In this document: piece after piece, positions 6,656 to 15,429 of the stretch
How positions within the stretch are numbered: position 1 is the first letter of the stretch
How the letters are laid out: the number at the start of each line of letters is the position of its first letter
Source: Sva-07 sp031426215
GTDB lineage: Bacteria > Actinomycetota > Acidimicrobiia > Acidimicrobiales > Ilumatobacteraceae
DNA length: 51,559 bases
Reading direction: 5' to 3'
Assembly: GCA_031426215.1 (NCBI GenBank)
Contig: JANPKU010000031.1
Span: 1-51,559, forward strand
The notes under the pieces: generated by a model
The model's input: the letters and a program-made list of their open reading frames with translations, nothing else
The model's database searches: none
What the model was told of the DNA's origin: nothing
Program-made: the position numbers and the translations under genes

Positions 6656-9600
6656 TCAGAGGTCGTGGAAGGTGCGCGCCATGAGATCGGCGAGCTCTTG
6701 GTCGTGGATCGCCTTCGAGCCGGTCGCGGGACTACCGGACTCGACGCGGGCGACATGGCGCAGGTCGTAACCCTGGTCCTTGATGCGCCACGTGTTGTGC
6801 TCGATGAAGTTCCAGGCGCCCATGTTCTCGGGCTCCTCCTGGAGCCAACGGAGTTCGCGGGCGTTCGAGTACTTCGCCAGCACGGCGAGCATTTGGTCGG
6901 TCGGGAGCGGGTAGAGCTGCTCGATGCGCACGACCGCAACGGGGGCGCCGAGACGATCACGCTCGTCGACGGCGTCCCACGCGACCTTGCCCGAGCAGAA
7001 CACGATGCGTCTGACCGAGGCGGGATCGATGTCGCTCGGATCGTCGAGCACCTCCTGGAACGAGCCCTGCGTGAGCGCCTCGACAGGGGAACGCGTCTGC
7101 TTCATGCGCAGTCCCTGTTTGGGGCTGAACACGATCAGCGGGGTCCGCCGCTCGCTGTGCACCTGACGACGCAGGAGATGGAAGTAGTTCGCCGCTGTCG
7201 TGGTGTTGACGATCTGCATATTGTCCTCGGCGGCGAGGGTCATGAACCGCTCGATGCGCGCCGAGCTGTGCTCGGGTCCCTGGCCTTCGTAGCCGTGCGG
7301 CAGCAGCAACACGACCCCGTTCTGCTGGCCCCATTTGTCCTCGGCCGCCACGATGTACTGATCGATCACGATCTGCGCGCCGTTGATGAAGTCGCCGAAC
7401 TGGGCCTCCCACATCACGAGCGCCTCACGGTTGGCGTGGGCATAGCCGTACTCGAAGCCCAGGGCTGCGTACTCGGACAGCAACGAGTCGAACACCCAGA
7501 AGTGGTCGTCGGTGTCGAGGTCGTCGAGCGGAATCCATGCCTCGCCGGTCTCGAAGTCGATCAGCGCAGCGTGGCGCTGGCTGAACGTGCCACGCCGCGA
7601 GTCCTGGCCGGCCAAGCGAACGGGATGCCCTTCGAGTACGAGTGAGCCCAGCGCCAACGCTTCGGCGGTCGCCCAGTCGACCTCGCCGTCGGCGTACAGC
7701 GCCGCTCGAGCATCGAACTGCCGACCGAGCTTCGGATGGATCGTGAAGCCCTCCGGGTACTCGGTGAGCTTCGAGAAGATCCGGTCGAGTACCGGCCGTT
7801 CGACTCCGGTCGGGATGTGGGGCAGCACACCCAGCGGGCGGGGTGGCTTGGGCACCGGGAACGTCGCCGGCGCCTGCGAACGGGTCTCGTCGAGCGCCAC
7901 CTGGAGCTTGGCGTGGAAGTCGCTCAACGCCTCCTCGGCCTCGTCGACGGTGATGTCGCCGCGCCGCACGAGCGACTCGACGTAGAGCTTGCGAACGCTG
8001 CGACGCTCGGAGATCGCCTTGTACATGAGCGGCTGCGTGTAACTCGGGTCGTCGCCCTCGTTGTGTCCGTGGCGGCGGTAACACACCATGTCGATCACGA
8101 CGTCCTTGTGGAACCGCTGGCGATAGTCCCAGGCGAGTTCGGCAACGCGCACGCACGCTTCGGGGTCGTCACCGTTCACGTGGAAGATCGGCGCCTGGAT
8201 GGTCTTCGCCACATCGGAGCAGTACAACGACGAGCGGGCGTAGAGCGGCGCGGTGGTGAACCCGATCTGGTTGTTGATGATCAGGTGGATGGTGCCGCCG
8301 ATGCGGTAGCCGCCGATGTCGCTCATGGCGAGCGATTCGGCCACGATGCCCTGGCCGGCGAACGCTGCGTCGCCGTGGATCAACACCGGCAGCACGCTGA
8401 ACGCTCCGGCCGGCTCGATCTGGTCCTGCAGGGAGCGGGCGATCCCCATCACGATGGGCCCGACGGTTTCGAGATGGCTCGGGTTCGCAGCGAGTTCGAT
8501 GGCCACGTCGGCGCCGGACGGGCTGACGTACTTGCCCTTCATCCCGAGGTGGTACTTGACGTCGCCGGAGCCCTGCACCGACGACGGGTCGACGTGACCC
8601 TCGAACTCGGAGAAGATTGCTTCGTAGCTCTTGCCCATGATGTTCGACAGCACGTTGAGCCGACCGCGGTGGGCCATGCCCAACACGGCGGCGTCGAACT
8701 CGGCGTCGGCGGCCTTGGACAGCACGGCGTCGAGGATCGGAATCGCCGACTCGGCCCCTTCGATCCCGAACCGTTTGGTGCCGACGTACTTGGTGGCGAG
8801 GAACTTCTCGAAGCTCTCCGCCGCGTTGAGCCGCTCGAGGATCCGGTGCTTTCGTTCCTTGGAGACCTCGGCCTGCTTGCCTTCGAACTGATCCTGGATC
8901 CACTGCTGCTCGTCGGTGTTCTGGATGTGCATGTACTCCACGCCGATGGTGCGCGAGTAGGCGTCACGCAGCACGCCCAGCAGGTCGCCGAGGCGCATCT
9001 TGTCGACGCCACCCACGCCGTCGGTGAGGAACTCGCGGTCGAGGTCCCAGATCGTCAGCCCGTACGTGGCAGGGTCGAGTTCCCCGGGGGTGAGCGGTTC
9101 CTTCCAGCGCAGCGGGTCGAGATCCGCGATCAGGTGGCCTCGGACGCGATGTACCCGGATCAGCTTGGCGACCGCCATTTGCTTGGCGAGCATCGCTTCT
9201 TCGCGATCGATCGAGAACGAGTCGGGCCGCCACTTGACCGCCTCGTAGGGCATGTCGAGCGCATGGAACACGCCCTCGTAGAAGTCGTGTTCGCCGAGCA
9301 GCAGCTCGTGCACCCGCTTGAGGAACAACCCTGACTCGGCGCCTTGGATGATGCGGTGGTCGTAGGTGCTGGTGACCGTGACCACCTTGCTGACACCGAT
9401 CGAGCTGAGATTGCGTCGATCGGAACCTTCGAACTCGGCCGGGTAGTCGATGCTGCCGACGCCGACGATCACTGCCTGGCCGGGCATCAGGCGGGGCACC
9501 GACTGCACGGTGCCGATTCCTCCGGGGTTGGTGAGGCTGATGTTGGCGCCCTGGAAATCGTCGACGGTGAGCTTGTTCGAGTTGACCTTGCGAATGACTT

Positions 9601-10369
9601 CTTCGTAGGCGGCGAGGAATCCGTTGAAATCGAGCGTGTCGCAGTTGCGGATGACCGGGACGAGCAGTGTGCGGCTGCCGTCGGGCTTGACCTTGTCGAC
9701 CGCCAGGCTCATGTTGACGTGTGGATTCTCGATGAGGCGGGGCTTGCCATCCGCGCCCACGCTGTAGGTGTTCTTCATCGCCGGGACCTCGTCGGCGATT
9801 GCTCGGACGATCGCCCACCCGATCAGATGGGTGAAGCTGATCTTCGTCTGACCCGAGCGGGCCCGGAACCCGTTGATCACCTTGCGGTTGACCTCGAGCA
9901 GCTTCGCCGGCACGTTGCGGAAGCTGGTGGCGGTGGGGACCGTGAGGCTGGCCTCCATGTTGCGAGCAATGGCAGCGCCGGCGCCGCGGATGGGCGTGCC
10001 GGGCTCGTCGGCCGGTACGGCGTCGTCAGCGGGTGGCGCCAGCGGTGCGGGTGGTGGAGCCGGAGCGAGCGCAGGCTCGGCGGGCGCGGGCTGAGCGACT
10101 GCAGCGGCCGCCGGCACATCACCGTTGCCGTTGCTCGCGACATCGTCGGTCAGCGCCCGATGCGCTTGCGCCACGGCCTGGACGGCGGGAGACGTCGCCG
10201 CGGCGGCTGCGACTCCTGGCGCCTGCGAGCGGTAGTCGGCGAAGAACTCCTGCCAGCTCTCGCTGACCGACGCCGGGTCACCGACGAACTGCTCGTACAT
10301 CTCTTCGACGAGCCACGAGTTCGCCCCGAACCCCGGTCCCTGACCATCTGGTGCTGCCACGCGGGCCAT
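6656..10369 (-). CDS. kgd: Multifunctional 2-oxoglutarate decarboxylase/dehydrogenase E1-E2 fusion
   Basis: A 1237-residue relative of mycobacterial Kgd (SucA with an E2-like catalytic domain fused ahead of it), the thiamine-diphosphate enzyme acting on 2-oxoglutarate in the TCA cycle. Order: an N-terminal E1o helix (WLVEEMYEQFVGDPASV), an Ala/Pro-rich linker (residues 60-130), an acyltransferase domain with TYDHRIIQGAESG near residue 335, then the E1 part with MAHRGRLNVL, GDAAFAGQG (near 666, ThDP/Mg site) and RRHGHNEGDDP, ending in a transketolase-type C-terminal domain. The ATG at 10369 matches the family N-terminus; an upstream in-frame ATG adds 23 basic, non-family residues. No lipoyl domain is present, as is normal for this fusion, so a separate E2 must be encoded elsewhere. 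Confidence 0.95.
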   Translation of the reverse strand: MARVAAPDGQGPGFGANSWLVEEMYEQFVGDPASVSESWQEFFADYRSQAPGVAAAAATSPAVQAVAQAHRALTDDVASNGNGDVPAAAAVAQPAPAEPALAPAPPPAPLAPPADDAVPADEPGTPIRGAGAAIARNMEASLTVPTATSFRNVPAKLLEVNRKVINGFRARSGQTKISFTHLIGWAIVRAIADEVPAMKNTYSVGADGKPRLIENPHVNMSLAVDKVKPDGSRTLLVPVIRNCDTLDFNGFLAAYEEVIRKVNSNKLTVDDFQGANISLTNPGGIGTVQSVPRLMPGQAVIVGVGSIDYPAEFEGSDRRNLSSIGVSKVVTVTSTYDHRIIQGAESGLFLKRVHELLLGEHDFYEGVFHALDMPYEAVKWRPDSFSIDREEAMLAKQMAVAKLIRVHRVRGHLIADLDPLRWKEPLTPGELDPATYGLTIWDLDREFLTDGVGGVDKMRLGDLLGVLRDAYSRTIGVEYMHIQNTDEQQWIQDQFEGKQAEVSKERKHRILERLNAAESFEKFLATKYVGTKRFGIEGAESAIPILDAVLSKAADAEFDAAVLGMAHRGRLNVLSNIMGKSYEAIFSEFEGHVDPSSVQGSGDVKYHLGMKGKYVSPSGADVAIELAANPSHLETVGPIVMGIARSLQDQIEPAGAFSVLPVLIHGDAAFAGQGIVAESLAMSDIGGYRIGGTIHLIINNQIGFTTAPLYARSSLYCSDVAKTIQAPIFHVNGDDPEACVRVAELAWDYRQRFHKDVVIDMVCYRRHGHNEGDDPSYTQPLMYKAISERRSVRKLYVESLVRRGDITVDEAEEALSDFHAKLQVALDETRSQAPATFPVPKPPRPLGVLPHIPTGVERPVLDRIFSKLTEYPEGFTIHPKLGRQFDARAALYADGEVDWATAEALALGSLVLEGHPVRLAGQDSRRGTFSQRHAALIDFETGEAWIPLDDLDTDDHFWVFDSLLSEYAALGFEYGYAHANREALVMWEAQFGDFINGAQIVIDQYIVAAEDKWGQQNGVVLLLPHGYEGQGPEHSSARIERFMTLAAEDNMQIVNTTTAANYFHLLRRQVHSERRTPLIVFSPKQGLRMKQTRSPVEALTQGSFQEVLDDPSDIDPASVRRIVFCSGKVAWDAVDERDRLGAPVAVVRIEQLYPLPTDQMLAVLAKYSNARELRWLQEEPENMGAWNFIEHNTWRIKDQGYDLRHVARVESGSPATGSKAIHDQELADLMARTFHDL

Positions 10370-10498
10370 GGTACCGGTCGGGCACCGCGCGGGACCGGCC
10401 CGTTCGCCACGTCGACGAGGGCGCCGGATCTTGACCAAGCCTTGACCGCTACACCGTGGTCACCCACCGTGTTGTACGGCTACGTTCGGTGACCAGTT

Positions 10499-10529
10499 GT
10501 TACAGCAGGGGTCAGACCCGAGATGTAAC
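10499..10529. promoter_or_regulatory. 31-bp nested palindrome upstream of FtsH-like gene
   Basis: A perfect outer pair GTTACA (10499-10504) and TGTAAC (10524-10529) flanks a perfect inner pair GGGTC and GACCC around one central A. The whole is symmetrical and ends 32 bases before the ATG of the FtsH-like gene. It could be an operator or an RNA hairpin in the leader. The centre resembles the hairpin after ettA (21692-21720). Confidence 0.5.
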
Positions 10530-10561
10530 TCATCGACACATCACAACCGAAGGGGATTCTC

Positions 10562-12346
10562 ATGGAGATGACACGACTCAGCACCGGCGAGATGTTGTCG
10601 GGAAGCGACATCGACGCGAATGCGAACCGCGAGCGCACGCGCCAGAAGCGGCTCACGAAATGGCTGGTGATCCTCGGTGTCGTGTTCGGCTACCTCATGT
10701 GGCGACTGGTCAACGACAACCCGATCCGCCTCGGCATCCCCGGCTGGCTGATGGGAAACCCCGAGATCATCATCGCCCTCGGTCTGATCCTGATCCTCGG
10801 CACGGTGATCTTCATCCCGTTCCTCACCGCCGGGAAGTCGCCGCACACACTGCTGCGGTCATCCGACTCGAACATCCGTCTCGACGACGTGGTCGGAGCG
10901 GACCAGACCAAGCGCGAAGCGATCGATTCGATGAACCTCTTCCTCGCGTCGGAGACGTTCCAGCGTGAGATGGGTGGAAATGCACGACGCGGTGTGCTGT
11001 TCGAAGGTCCTCCCGGTACCGGCAAGACGTATCTCGCGAAGGCGATGGCCGCCGAAGCCGGTGTCCCGTTCCTGTTCGTGTCCGCGAGCGAATTCCAGTC
11101 GATGTACTACGGCCAGACCAACAAGAAGATCCGGTCGTTCTTCAAGGCGCTGCGCAAGGCAGCACGCGACGAGGGTGGAGCAATCGGCTACATCGAAGAG
11201 TTCGATGCCATCGGTGGCGCCCGCAGCGGCATGAACAGCGGATCGATGCGCGAAGGCATCGTCGGCGTCGTCAACGAACTGCTCGTGCAGATGCAGAGCT
11301 TCGACCTGCCGACCGGCCGTCAGAAGTTCAAGGCGAGCGTCATCGACTGGTTCAACGGCTTCCTTCCCGCCGACCGACGTCGCCCGCGTCCGAAGCGCAC
11401 CGAGGCCAACATCCTCATCGTCGCATCGACGAACCGCGCCGCCGACCTCGACCCAGCACTGCTGCGGCCCGGCCGCTTCGATCGTGTGATCGGGTTCAAT
11501 CTGCCCCCGAGGGCCGACCGTCTCGCGATCGCCGAGTACTACCTCGCGAAGAAGAACCACGAAGAGCCGGTCACGGCAGCGTTGATCGCCGATCTGTCGG
11601 CCGGCTACACCCCGGTGAAGATCGAGAAACTGCTCGACGAGGCGCTGATCATCGCGCTGCGTTACAGCCGTACGTCGATGACCGTGTCGGATGTGCTCCA
11701 GGCGCAGCTCGTCACCGAGGTCGGCGTGGCGCACGAGATGGGTTACCACCCCGACGAGCGTCGGCGCATCGCGATCCACGAGGCCGGCCATGCTCTCACT
11801 GCCATTCTGACGCGCCGCGACGTGAAAATGGCGTCGATCCTGCGTCGCTCGTCTGCGCTCGGTCTCGTCGCCCACGGCGATGTCGAGGAGCGATTCCTCA
11901 AGACGCCGAGTGACGCTCGTGACCTGATCTGCGTTGCGCTTGCCGGCCGCGCCGCCGAACTGCAGGAGTACGGCGAAGCGTCGAGCGGGATCTCGTCCGA
12001 CCTCGCAGCGGCAACCAACATCGCGTCACAGTTGATCGGTCAGCTCGGCAACGGGCCCGGCTTGCTCAGCCTTGATGCCGCAGCGATCCCCATGGCCGCC
12101 AACCTGGTCGCCAAGGTGTTGTCTGACGACTCGAGTCGCGAGGCCGCCGAAGCCCTCCTCGCCGAGGGTGCCGAACGTGCCGCGCTCATGACCTCGAAGT
12201 ACCGCGACGCGCTGCTGCGAATCGCCGACGGACTGTGCGAGAGCGACGAACTCGAAGGTGACCAGATCAAGGCGATCGTCGCCGAGTACGCCGACGTCAC
12301 CGAGCGCCGCGGCCCGGTCCGTATCGCCCCGATCCACGCCGCTTGA
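10562..12346 (+). CDS. Membrane-anchored FtsH-like AAA+ metalloprotease
   Basis: A 594-residue protein with FtsH order but unusual details. Two transmembrane helices (about residues 32-50 and 67-90) are joined by only some 16 residues, so the usual extracytoplasmic domain is missing. The AAA module has GPPGTGKT (149-156) and an arginine-finger region ASTNRAADLDPALLRPGRFDR (289-309, split here by eye). Walker B reads IGYIEEFDAIGG: the standard Asp of IDE is Glu. A 30-residue basic insert (253-282) precedes the second region of homology. The M41 part has HEAGH (406-410) and the third metal ligand Asp480, so proteolysis is likely. A Shine-Dalgarno AAGGGG lies nine bases before the ATG. Canonical ftsH is probably elsewhere; this looks like a divergent paralogue. 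Confidence 0.85.
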   Translation: MEMTRLSTGEMLSGSDIDANANRERTRQKRLTKWLVILGVVFGYLMWRLVNDNPIRLGIPGWLMGNPEIIIALGLILILGTVIFIPFLTAGKSPHTLLRSSDSNIRLDDVVGADQTKREAIDSMNLFLASETFQREMGGNARRGVLFEGPPGTGKTYLAKAMAAEAGVPFLFVSASEFQSMYYGQTNKKIRSFFKALRKAARDEGGAIGYIEEFDAIGGARSGMNSGSMREGIVGVVNELLVQMQSFDLPTGRQKFKASVIDWFNGFLPADRRRPRPKRTEANILIVASTNRAADLDPALLRPGRFDRVIGFNLPPRADRLAIAEYYLAKKNHEEPVTAALIADLSAGYTPVKIEKLLDEALIIALRYSRTSMTVSDVLQAQLVTEVGVAHEMGYHPDERRRIAIHEAGHALTAILTRRDVKMASILRRSSALGLVAHGDVEERFLKTPSDARDLICVALAGRAAELQEYGEASSGISSDLAAATNIASQLIGQLGNGPGLLSLDAAAIPMAANLVAKVLSDDSSREAAEALLAEGAERAALMTSKYRDALLRIADGLCESDELEGDQIKAIVAEYADVTERRGPVRIAPIHAA

Positions 12347-12355
12347 GACATCACC

Positions 12356-12394
12356 GGTGAGTTTCGGCGCGACCCGTGCGCGCTGAAACTCACC
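12356..12394. terminator. Hairpin terminator between convergent genes
   Basis: Arms GGTGAGTTTC (12356-12365) and GAAACTCACC (12385-12394) are perfect complements, and the stem continues inward with GGCGCG/CGCGC. It sits between the stop of the FtsH-like gene and the stop of the aldo/keto reductase, so it can serve both. No U-run. Confidence 0.6.
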
Positions 12395-12401
12395 GCAGGG
12401 C

Positions 12402-13286
12402 TCAGATCCGTTCGAGGACCTCGCCGTCGAAGAGCGGGGTGATGCCGTGCTCGACGATGTCGGCACGCATCTCGTCCGTGCTCGGTGCCGACAGATCGCC
12501 ACTGGCCGCATCGACGATGGGTGCCAACAACCGTGCGTCGCTGGAGCTGTTGAGGAACATCTGAGGGTGCGCGAGCACGAACCGCACGGCACGTCCGATC
12601 GCTGCCGGATCGATGAGCGGGTCGTACCAGCTGAAGTGAGGAATCGACTCGTCGCTCCAGCGCCCGCGGGCGATCGACTTGATCGTCTGGACCGCCACCT
12701 CACGTTCGGCACACAGCGCAAGTAGTTCCTCGACGTCGGCGCGGTAGGCCGGGTTGTCGATCAGGACGAAGTTCACCGGGAACAGGACCGACGCGAACTC
12801 GAAGCGCTCGAGGCTGCGAAGGTGCATGCCGGGAATCCTCAGACCGTGGCCGGTCACACCGATGTGCGAGACGAGGCCTTCGTCGCGTGCGGCGCTGAGT
12901 GCCTCGACGGCTCCTCCGGGAGCGAAGACCGTGTCGAACTCGTCGTCCTCCACCAGGTTGTGCAGTTGGATGAGGTCGATGTGATCGACATCCATTCGCT
13001 CCAGCGACCGTTCGAGTTCCGCCCGCGCAGCGTCGCCGACCCGCTCGCCGGTCTTGGTCGCGAGGAACACGTCACGGCGGTGTTCGCCCAGCCAACCCCG
13101 GAGCCGATCCTCTGCTGCGCCATACGACGCAGCCGTGTCGATGTGGTTGATGCCCCAATCGTGGACGTTGGCGAGCGTGGTGTCGGCACGCTCCTGGCTC
13201 ATCCCGCCGAGGGCGGCTGCACCGAAGATGACCCGCGTGGAGTGGTGACCGGTGGATCCGAATGGTGCGAGAGGGAGTGCTGACAT
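12402..13286 (-). CDS. Aldo/keto reductase family protein
   Basis: A 294-residue NADPH-type (beta/alpha)8-barrel oxidoreductase. Visible are VIFGAAALGG (start of the barrel), NHIDTAASYGAAEDRLRGWL with the catalytic Asp and Tyr, LATKTGER with the catalytic Lys, and DHIDLIQLHNLVED with the active-site His. LNSSSDARLLAPIVDA near the end replaces the usual IPGa...E cofactor-binding stretch. The substrate is unknown. ATG 13286 is chosen because TACCGT ends six bases before it (leaderless); the longer in-frame start adds 47 non-family residues. mraY lies 29 bases upstream in the same direction, but the promoter in the gap suggests independent expression. Confidence 0.88.
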   Translation of the reverse strand: MSALPLAPFGSTGHHSTRVIFGAAALGGMSQERADTTLANVHDWGINHIDTAASYGAAEDRLRGWLGEHRRDVFLATKTGERVGDAARAELERSLERMDVDHIDLIQLHNLVEDDEFDTVFAPGGAVEALSAARDEGLVSHIGVTGHGLRIPGMHLRSLERFEFASVLFPVNFVLIDNPAYRADVEELLALCAEREVAVQTIKSIARGRWSDESIPHFSWYDPLIDPAAIGRAVRFVLAHPQMFLNSSSDARLLAPIVDAASGDLSAPSTDEMRADIVEHGITPLFDGEVLERI

Positions 13287-13292
13287 GCATCG

Positions 13293-13298
13293 ACGGTA
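13293..13298 (-). promoter_or_regulatory. -10 element of aldo/keto reductase gene
   Basis: TACCGT on the minus strand ends exactly six bases before the ATG at 13286, the leaderless spacing seen at several other genes here. It lies in the 29-base gap after mraY. Confidence 0.4.
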
Positions 13299-13315
13299 CC
13301 CCAGCCCGCGGAACG

Positions 13316-14374
13316 TCAGGGCAGCGTGGCTTGCTGGCTGTAGTCGGCGACGAAGATCGCGACCGCCCCAGCCACGCACGCGCCGGAGATCAGCCAGAAC
13401 CGGATGATGACCGTCGTCTCGGGCCATCCCTTCAGCTCGAAGTGGTGGTGGATCGGCGAGAGCCGGAACAGTCGTCGGCGGCGTCCGGACGCCCGGAACA
13501 CCACCATCTGGAGCCCCACCGATCCCGCCTCGATGACGTTGATCCCACAGATCAGAATCAGGAGCAGCTGTGTGTTGGTCGTCAGCGCAAGCAATGCGAG
13601 CGCCGAGCCGAGCGCGAGGGCCCCGACGTCACCCATGAAGATCCGCGCCGGAGCGCCGTTCCACCACAGGAAGCCTGCACACGCACCGGCGAACGCGGCG
13701 GCGAGCACGGCGAGGTCGTACGGGTTGACGACGGCACCGTAGATCGAGGGGTTGCGCAACGCCCAGAAAGCGATGCCCGTGAAGGCGATGAAGCCGAACA
13801 GTGCAGAGCCTCCCGCCAGTCCGTCGAGCCCGTCGGTGACGTTGACGGCATTCGTCGTGGCGAAGATGATCGTTCCGGCCCACAGGACCCACACGATCGG
13901 CCCGAGATCCCAGCCCGGAAAGTCGGCACGGGTGAGGGAAATGCGTGTGTCGATGTCGGTGGACGCCACGAGCACGGTGGCGATGGCGATCGCCATCAGG
14001 TACGACACGACGCCCTTGACCTTCCAGTACACACCCCGGTTCTGATGGGCACGCACCTTCATGACGTCGTCGACCAGACCGAGTGCGGCCATCGCGATCA
14101 CTCCACCGATCACGACCAGCGTCTGGTCGGAGAACACCACCCCGGCGCGCACATGACTGACGAGGTAACCGAGCAGCGCCGCCGCGACCACCACCAGCCC
14201 ACCCATCGTCGGGGTGCCCGCCTTGTGCTCGTGTGGCGGGACGATTGCGTTCGCAGCGTTCTGCTGCAGGATCGGCTGACTCGCACCGCGTCCGGCGAGC
14301 ACGGCAATCAGGCTGCGAGTTCCGAAGAGCGAGACGAACGCCGCGAGCGAGGTCGCCAAGACCAGTGCGATCAT
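13316..14374 (-). CDS. mraY: Phospho-N-acetylmuramoyl-pentapeptide transferase
   Basis: Integral membrane enzyme that moves phospho-MurNAc-pentapeptide from UDP to undecaprenyl phosphate, giving lipid I. The 352 residues hold about ten hydrophobic helices and the family signatures HKAGTPTMGG (residues 49-58), LGLVDDVMKV with the Asp pair, NAVNVTDGLDGLAGG, FMGDVGALALG and the diagnostic RLSPIHHHFELKGWPE. ATG 14374 gives a hydrophobic start typical of the family; the 90-residue longer reading is arginine-rich and rejected. Unlike most bacteria, no mur, fts or ddl gene adjoins it; neighbours are an aldo/keto reductase and, divergently, a PhyH protein. It may be a displaced single copy or a second copy. 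Confidence 0.93.
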   Translation of the reverse strand: MIALVLATSLAAFVSLFGTRSLIAVLAGRGASQPILQQNAANAIVPPHEHKAGTPTMGGLVVVAAALLGYLVSHVRAGVVFSDQTLVVIGGVIAMAALGLVDDVMKVRAHQNRGVYWKVKGVVSYLMAIAIATVLVASTDIDTRISLTRADFPGWDLGPIVWVLWAGTIIFATTNAVNVTDGLDGLAGGSALFGFIAFTGIAFWALRNPSIYGAVVNPYDLAVLAAAFAGACAGFLWWNGAPARIFMGDVGALALGSALALLALTTNTQLLLILICGINVIEAGSVGLQMVVFRASGRRRRLFRLSPIHHHFELKGWPETTVIIRFWLISGACVAGAVAIFVADYSQQATLP

Positions 14375-14588
14375 GGCGAACGCCGGAGCACAGGTGTCGA
14401 CCTCGGCTCGTCCATCAGCTCGACCATCACCTCGTTCGCCGAGGCGACGTCGACACGCATGGTCACATGGTGATCGACTCAGCCGGTTGCCGCCAGAGCA
14501 CAACGTCCCCGCACCGATGCGCACACGACCCGAGCGGTCGCCAGCGTTCGAGCCGGTGGATCCGACGTTCGGGTGCAAGGCTGCCACG

Positions 14589-15383
14589 ATGGACGACGAC
14601 GCGATCCACCGTTTCGGCGTCGATGGTGTCGTGGTGTTGCGCAACGCGCTCGAGCCTCATTGGATCGACCTGCTCGCCGAAGGTGTCGACCACAACCGCA
14701 CCCATCCGAGCGCATGGTCGCATTGGTACACCGACGAAAGCGCAGCCGTCGGCTTCTGGAGCGACTACGTCACGTGGCCGCACGTCGAGCAGTACCGGCG
14801 GGTCGCATTCGACAGCGGGCTGGCCACGATCGCACGCGACCTGATGCAGTCGCAGACGGTTCGCTTCTTCCACGAGCACGTGCTGGTGAAGGAGCCCGGC
14901 GCCATCGAGCCGACGCCGTGGCACCACGACGACCCGTACTACGGCATCGACGGCATGCAGAACGTCAGCATGTGGATCGCGCTCGATCCGGTGCCGGCAT
15001 CGTCCGGGCTGCAGTTCATCGTCGGCTCGCATCTGTGGGGACGCCGATTCGTGCCGCGCCAGTTCATCGACCAGACCCCGTACGGCCACCCTGACGCTCG
15101 TTTCGAGTTGCTGCCCGAGGGTGACGACGTGGCACGGGGCCGCGAGGTGCACAGCTGGGACGTCGAACCGGGCGACGTGCTCGCCTTTCACTACCGGACG
15201 TTGCACGGCGCTCCGGGGAATTCGCTCTCGACTCGTCGTCGGGCGGTGAGCCTGCGGTGGTTGGGCGACGACGCCCGATTCGGTGAACGGCCATGGGTCA
15301 CGTCGCCGCCCTACGAGCCCAACGGCCTGGTCGTGGGTGGTCGACTCGACGACGATCCGCGATTCCCCCTCGTCGTCGGCTGA
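14589..15383 (+). CDS. Phytanoyl-CoA dioxygenase (PhyH) family protein
   Basis: A 264-residue Fe(II)/2-oxoglutarate-dependent oxygenase. The iron facial triad can be read as the His and Asp of TPWHHDDPYYG plus the distal His of FHYRTLHGAPGN, and the Arg that binds 2-oxoglutarate is in the STRRRAVSLRW stretch that follows. The fold's other landmarks (LRNALEPHWIDLLAEGV at the start, SSGLQFIVGSHLWG in the middle) are present. The family hydroxylates lipids and small metabolites; no substrate can be named. The start at 14589 begins right at the family's N-terminus. It is divergent from mraY with a 214-base gap, in which I see no clear promoter, and is followed by a short palindrome. Confidence 0.85.
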   Translation: MDDDAIHRFGVDGVVVLRNALEPHWIDLLAEGVDHNRTHPSAWSHWYTDESAAVGFWSDYVTWPHVEQYRRVAFDSGLATIARDLMQSQTVRFFHEHVLVKEPGAIEPTPWHHDDPYYGIDGMQNVSMWIALDPVPASSGLQFIVGSHLWGRRFVPRQFIDQTPYGHPDARFELLPEGDDVARGREVHSWDVEPGDVLAFHYRTLHGAPGNSLSTRRRAVSLRWLGDDARFGERPWVTSPPYEPNGLVVGGRLDDDPRFPLVVG

Positions 15384-15385
15384 CT

Positions 15386-15413
15386 GTTCGAGATGTGCCA
15401 GGCACACCTCGAC
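15386..15413. repeat. Short palindrome after PhyH gene
   Basis: GTTCGAGATGTGCC is followed at once by GGCACACCTCGAC after a one-base loop, an imperfect hairpin with one mismatch and a G-C/A change. Its left half matches, over 17 bases, the minus-strand reading of the 6601-6653 hairpin. It may terminate the PhyH transcript and ends 16 bases before the next gene. Confidence 0.5.
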
Positions 15414-15429
15414 CAGCCAAGATGTCGCC

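Noticed and set aside
7736..9334. A 532-residue open frame on the plus strand
   Set aside because: It is antisense to the E1 part of kgd and rich in Arg, Val, Asp and His, as expected of a shadow frame.
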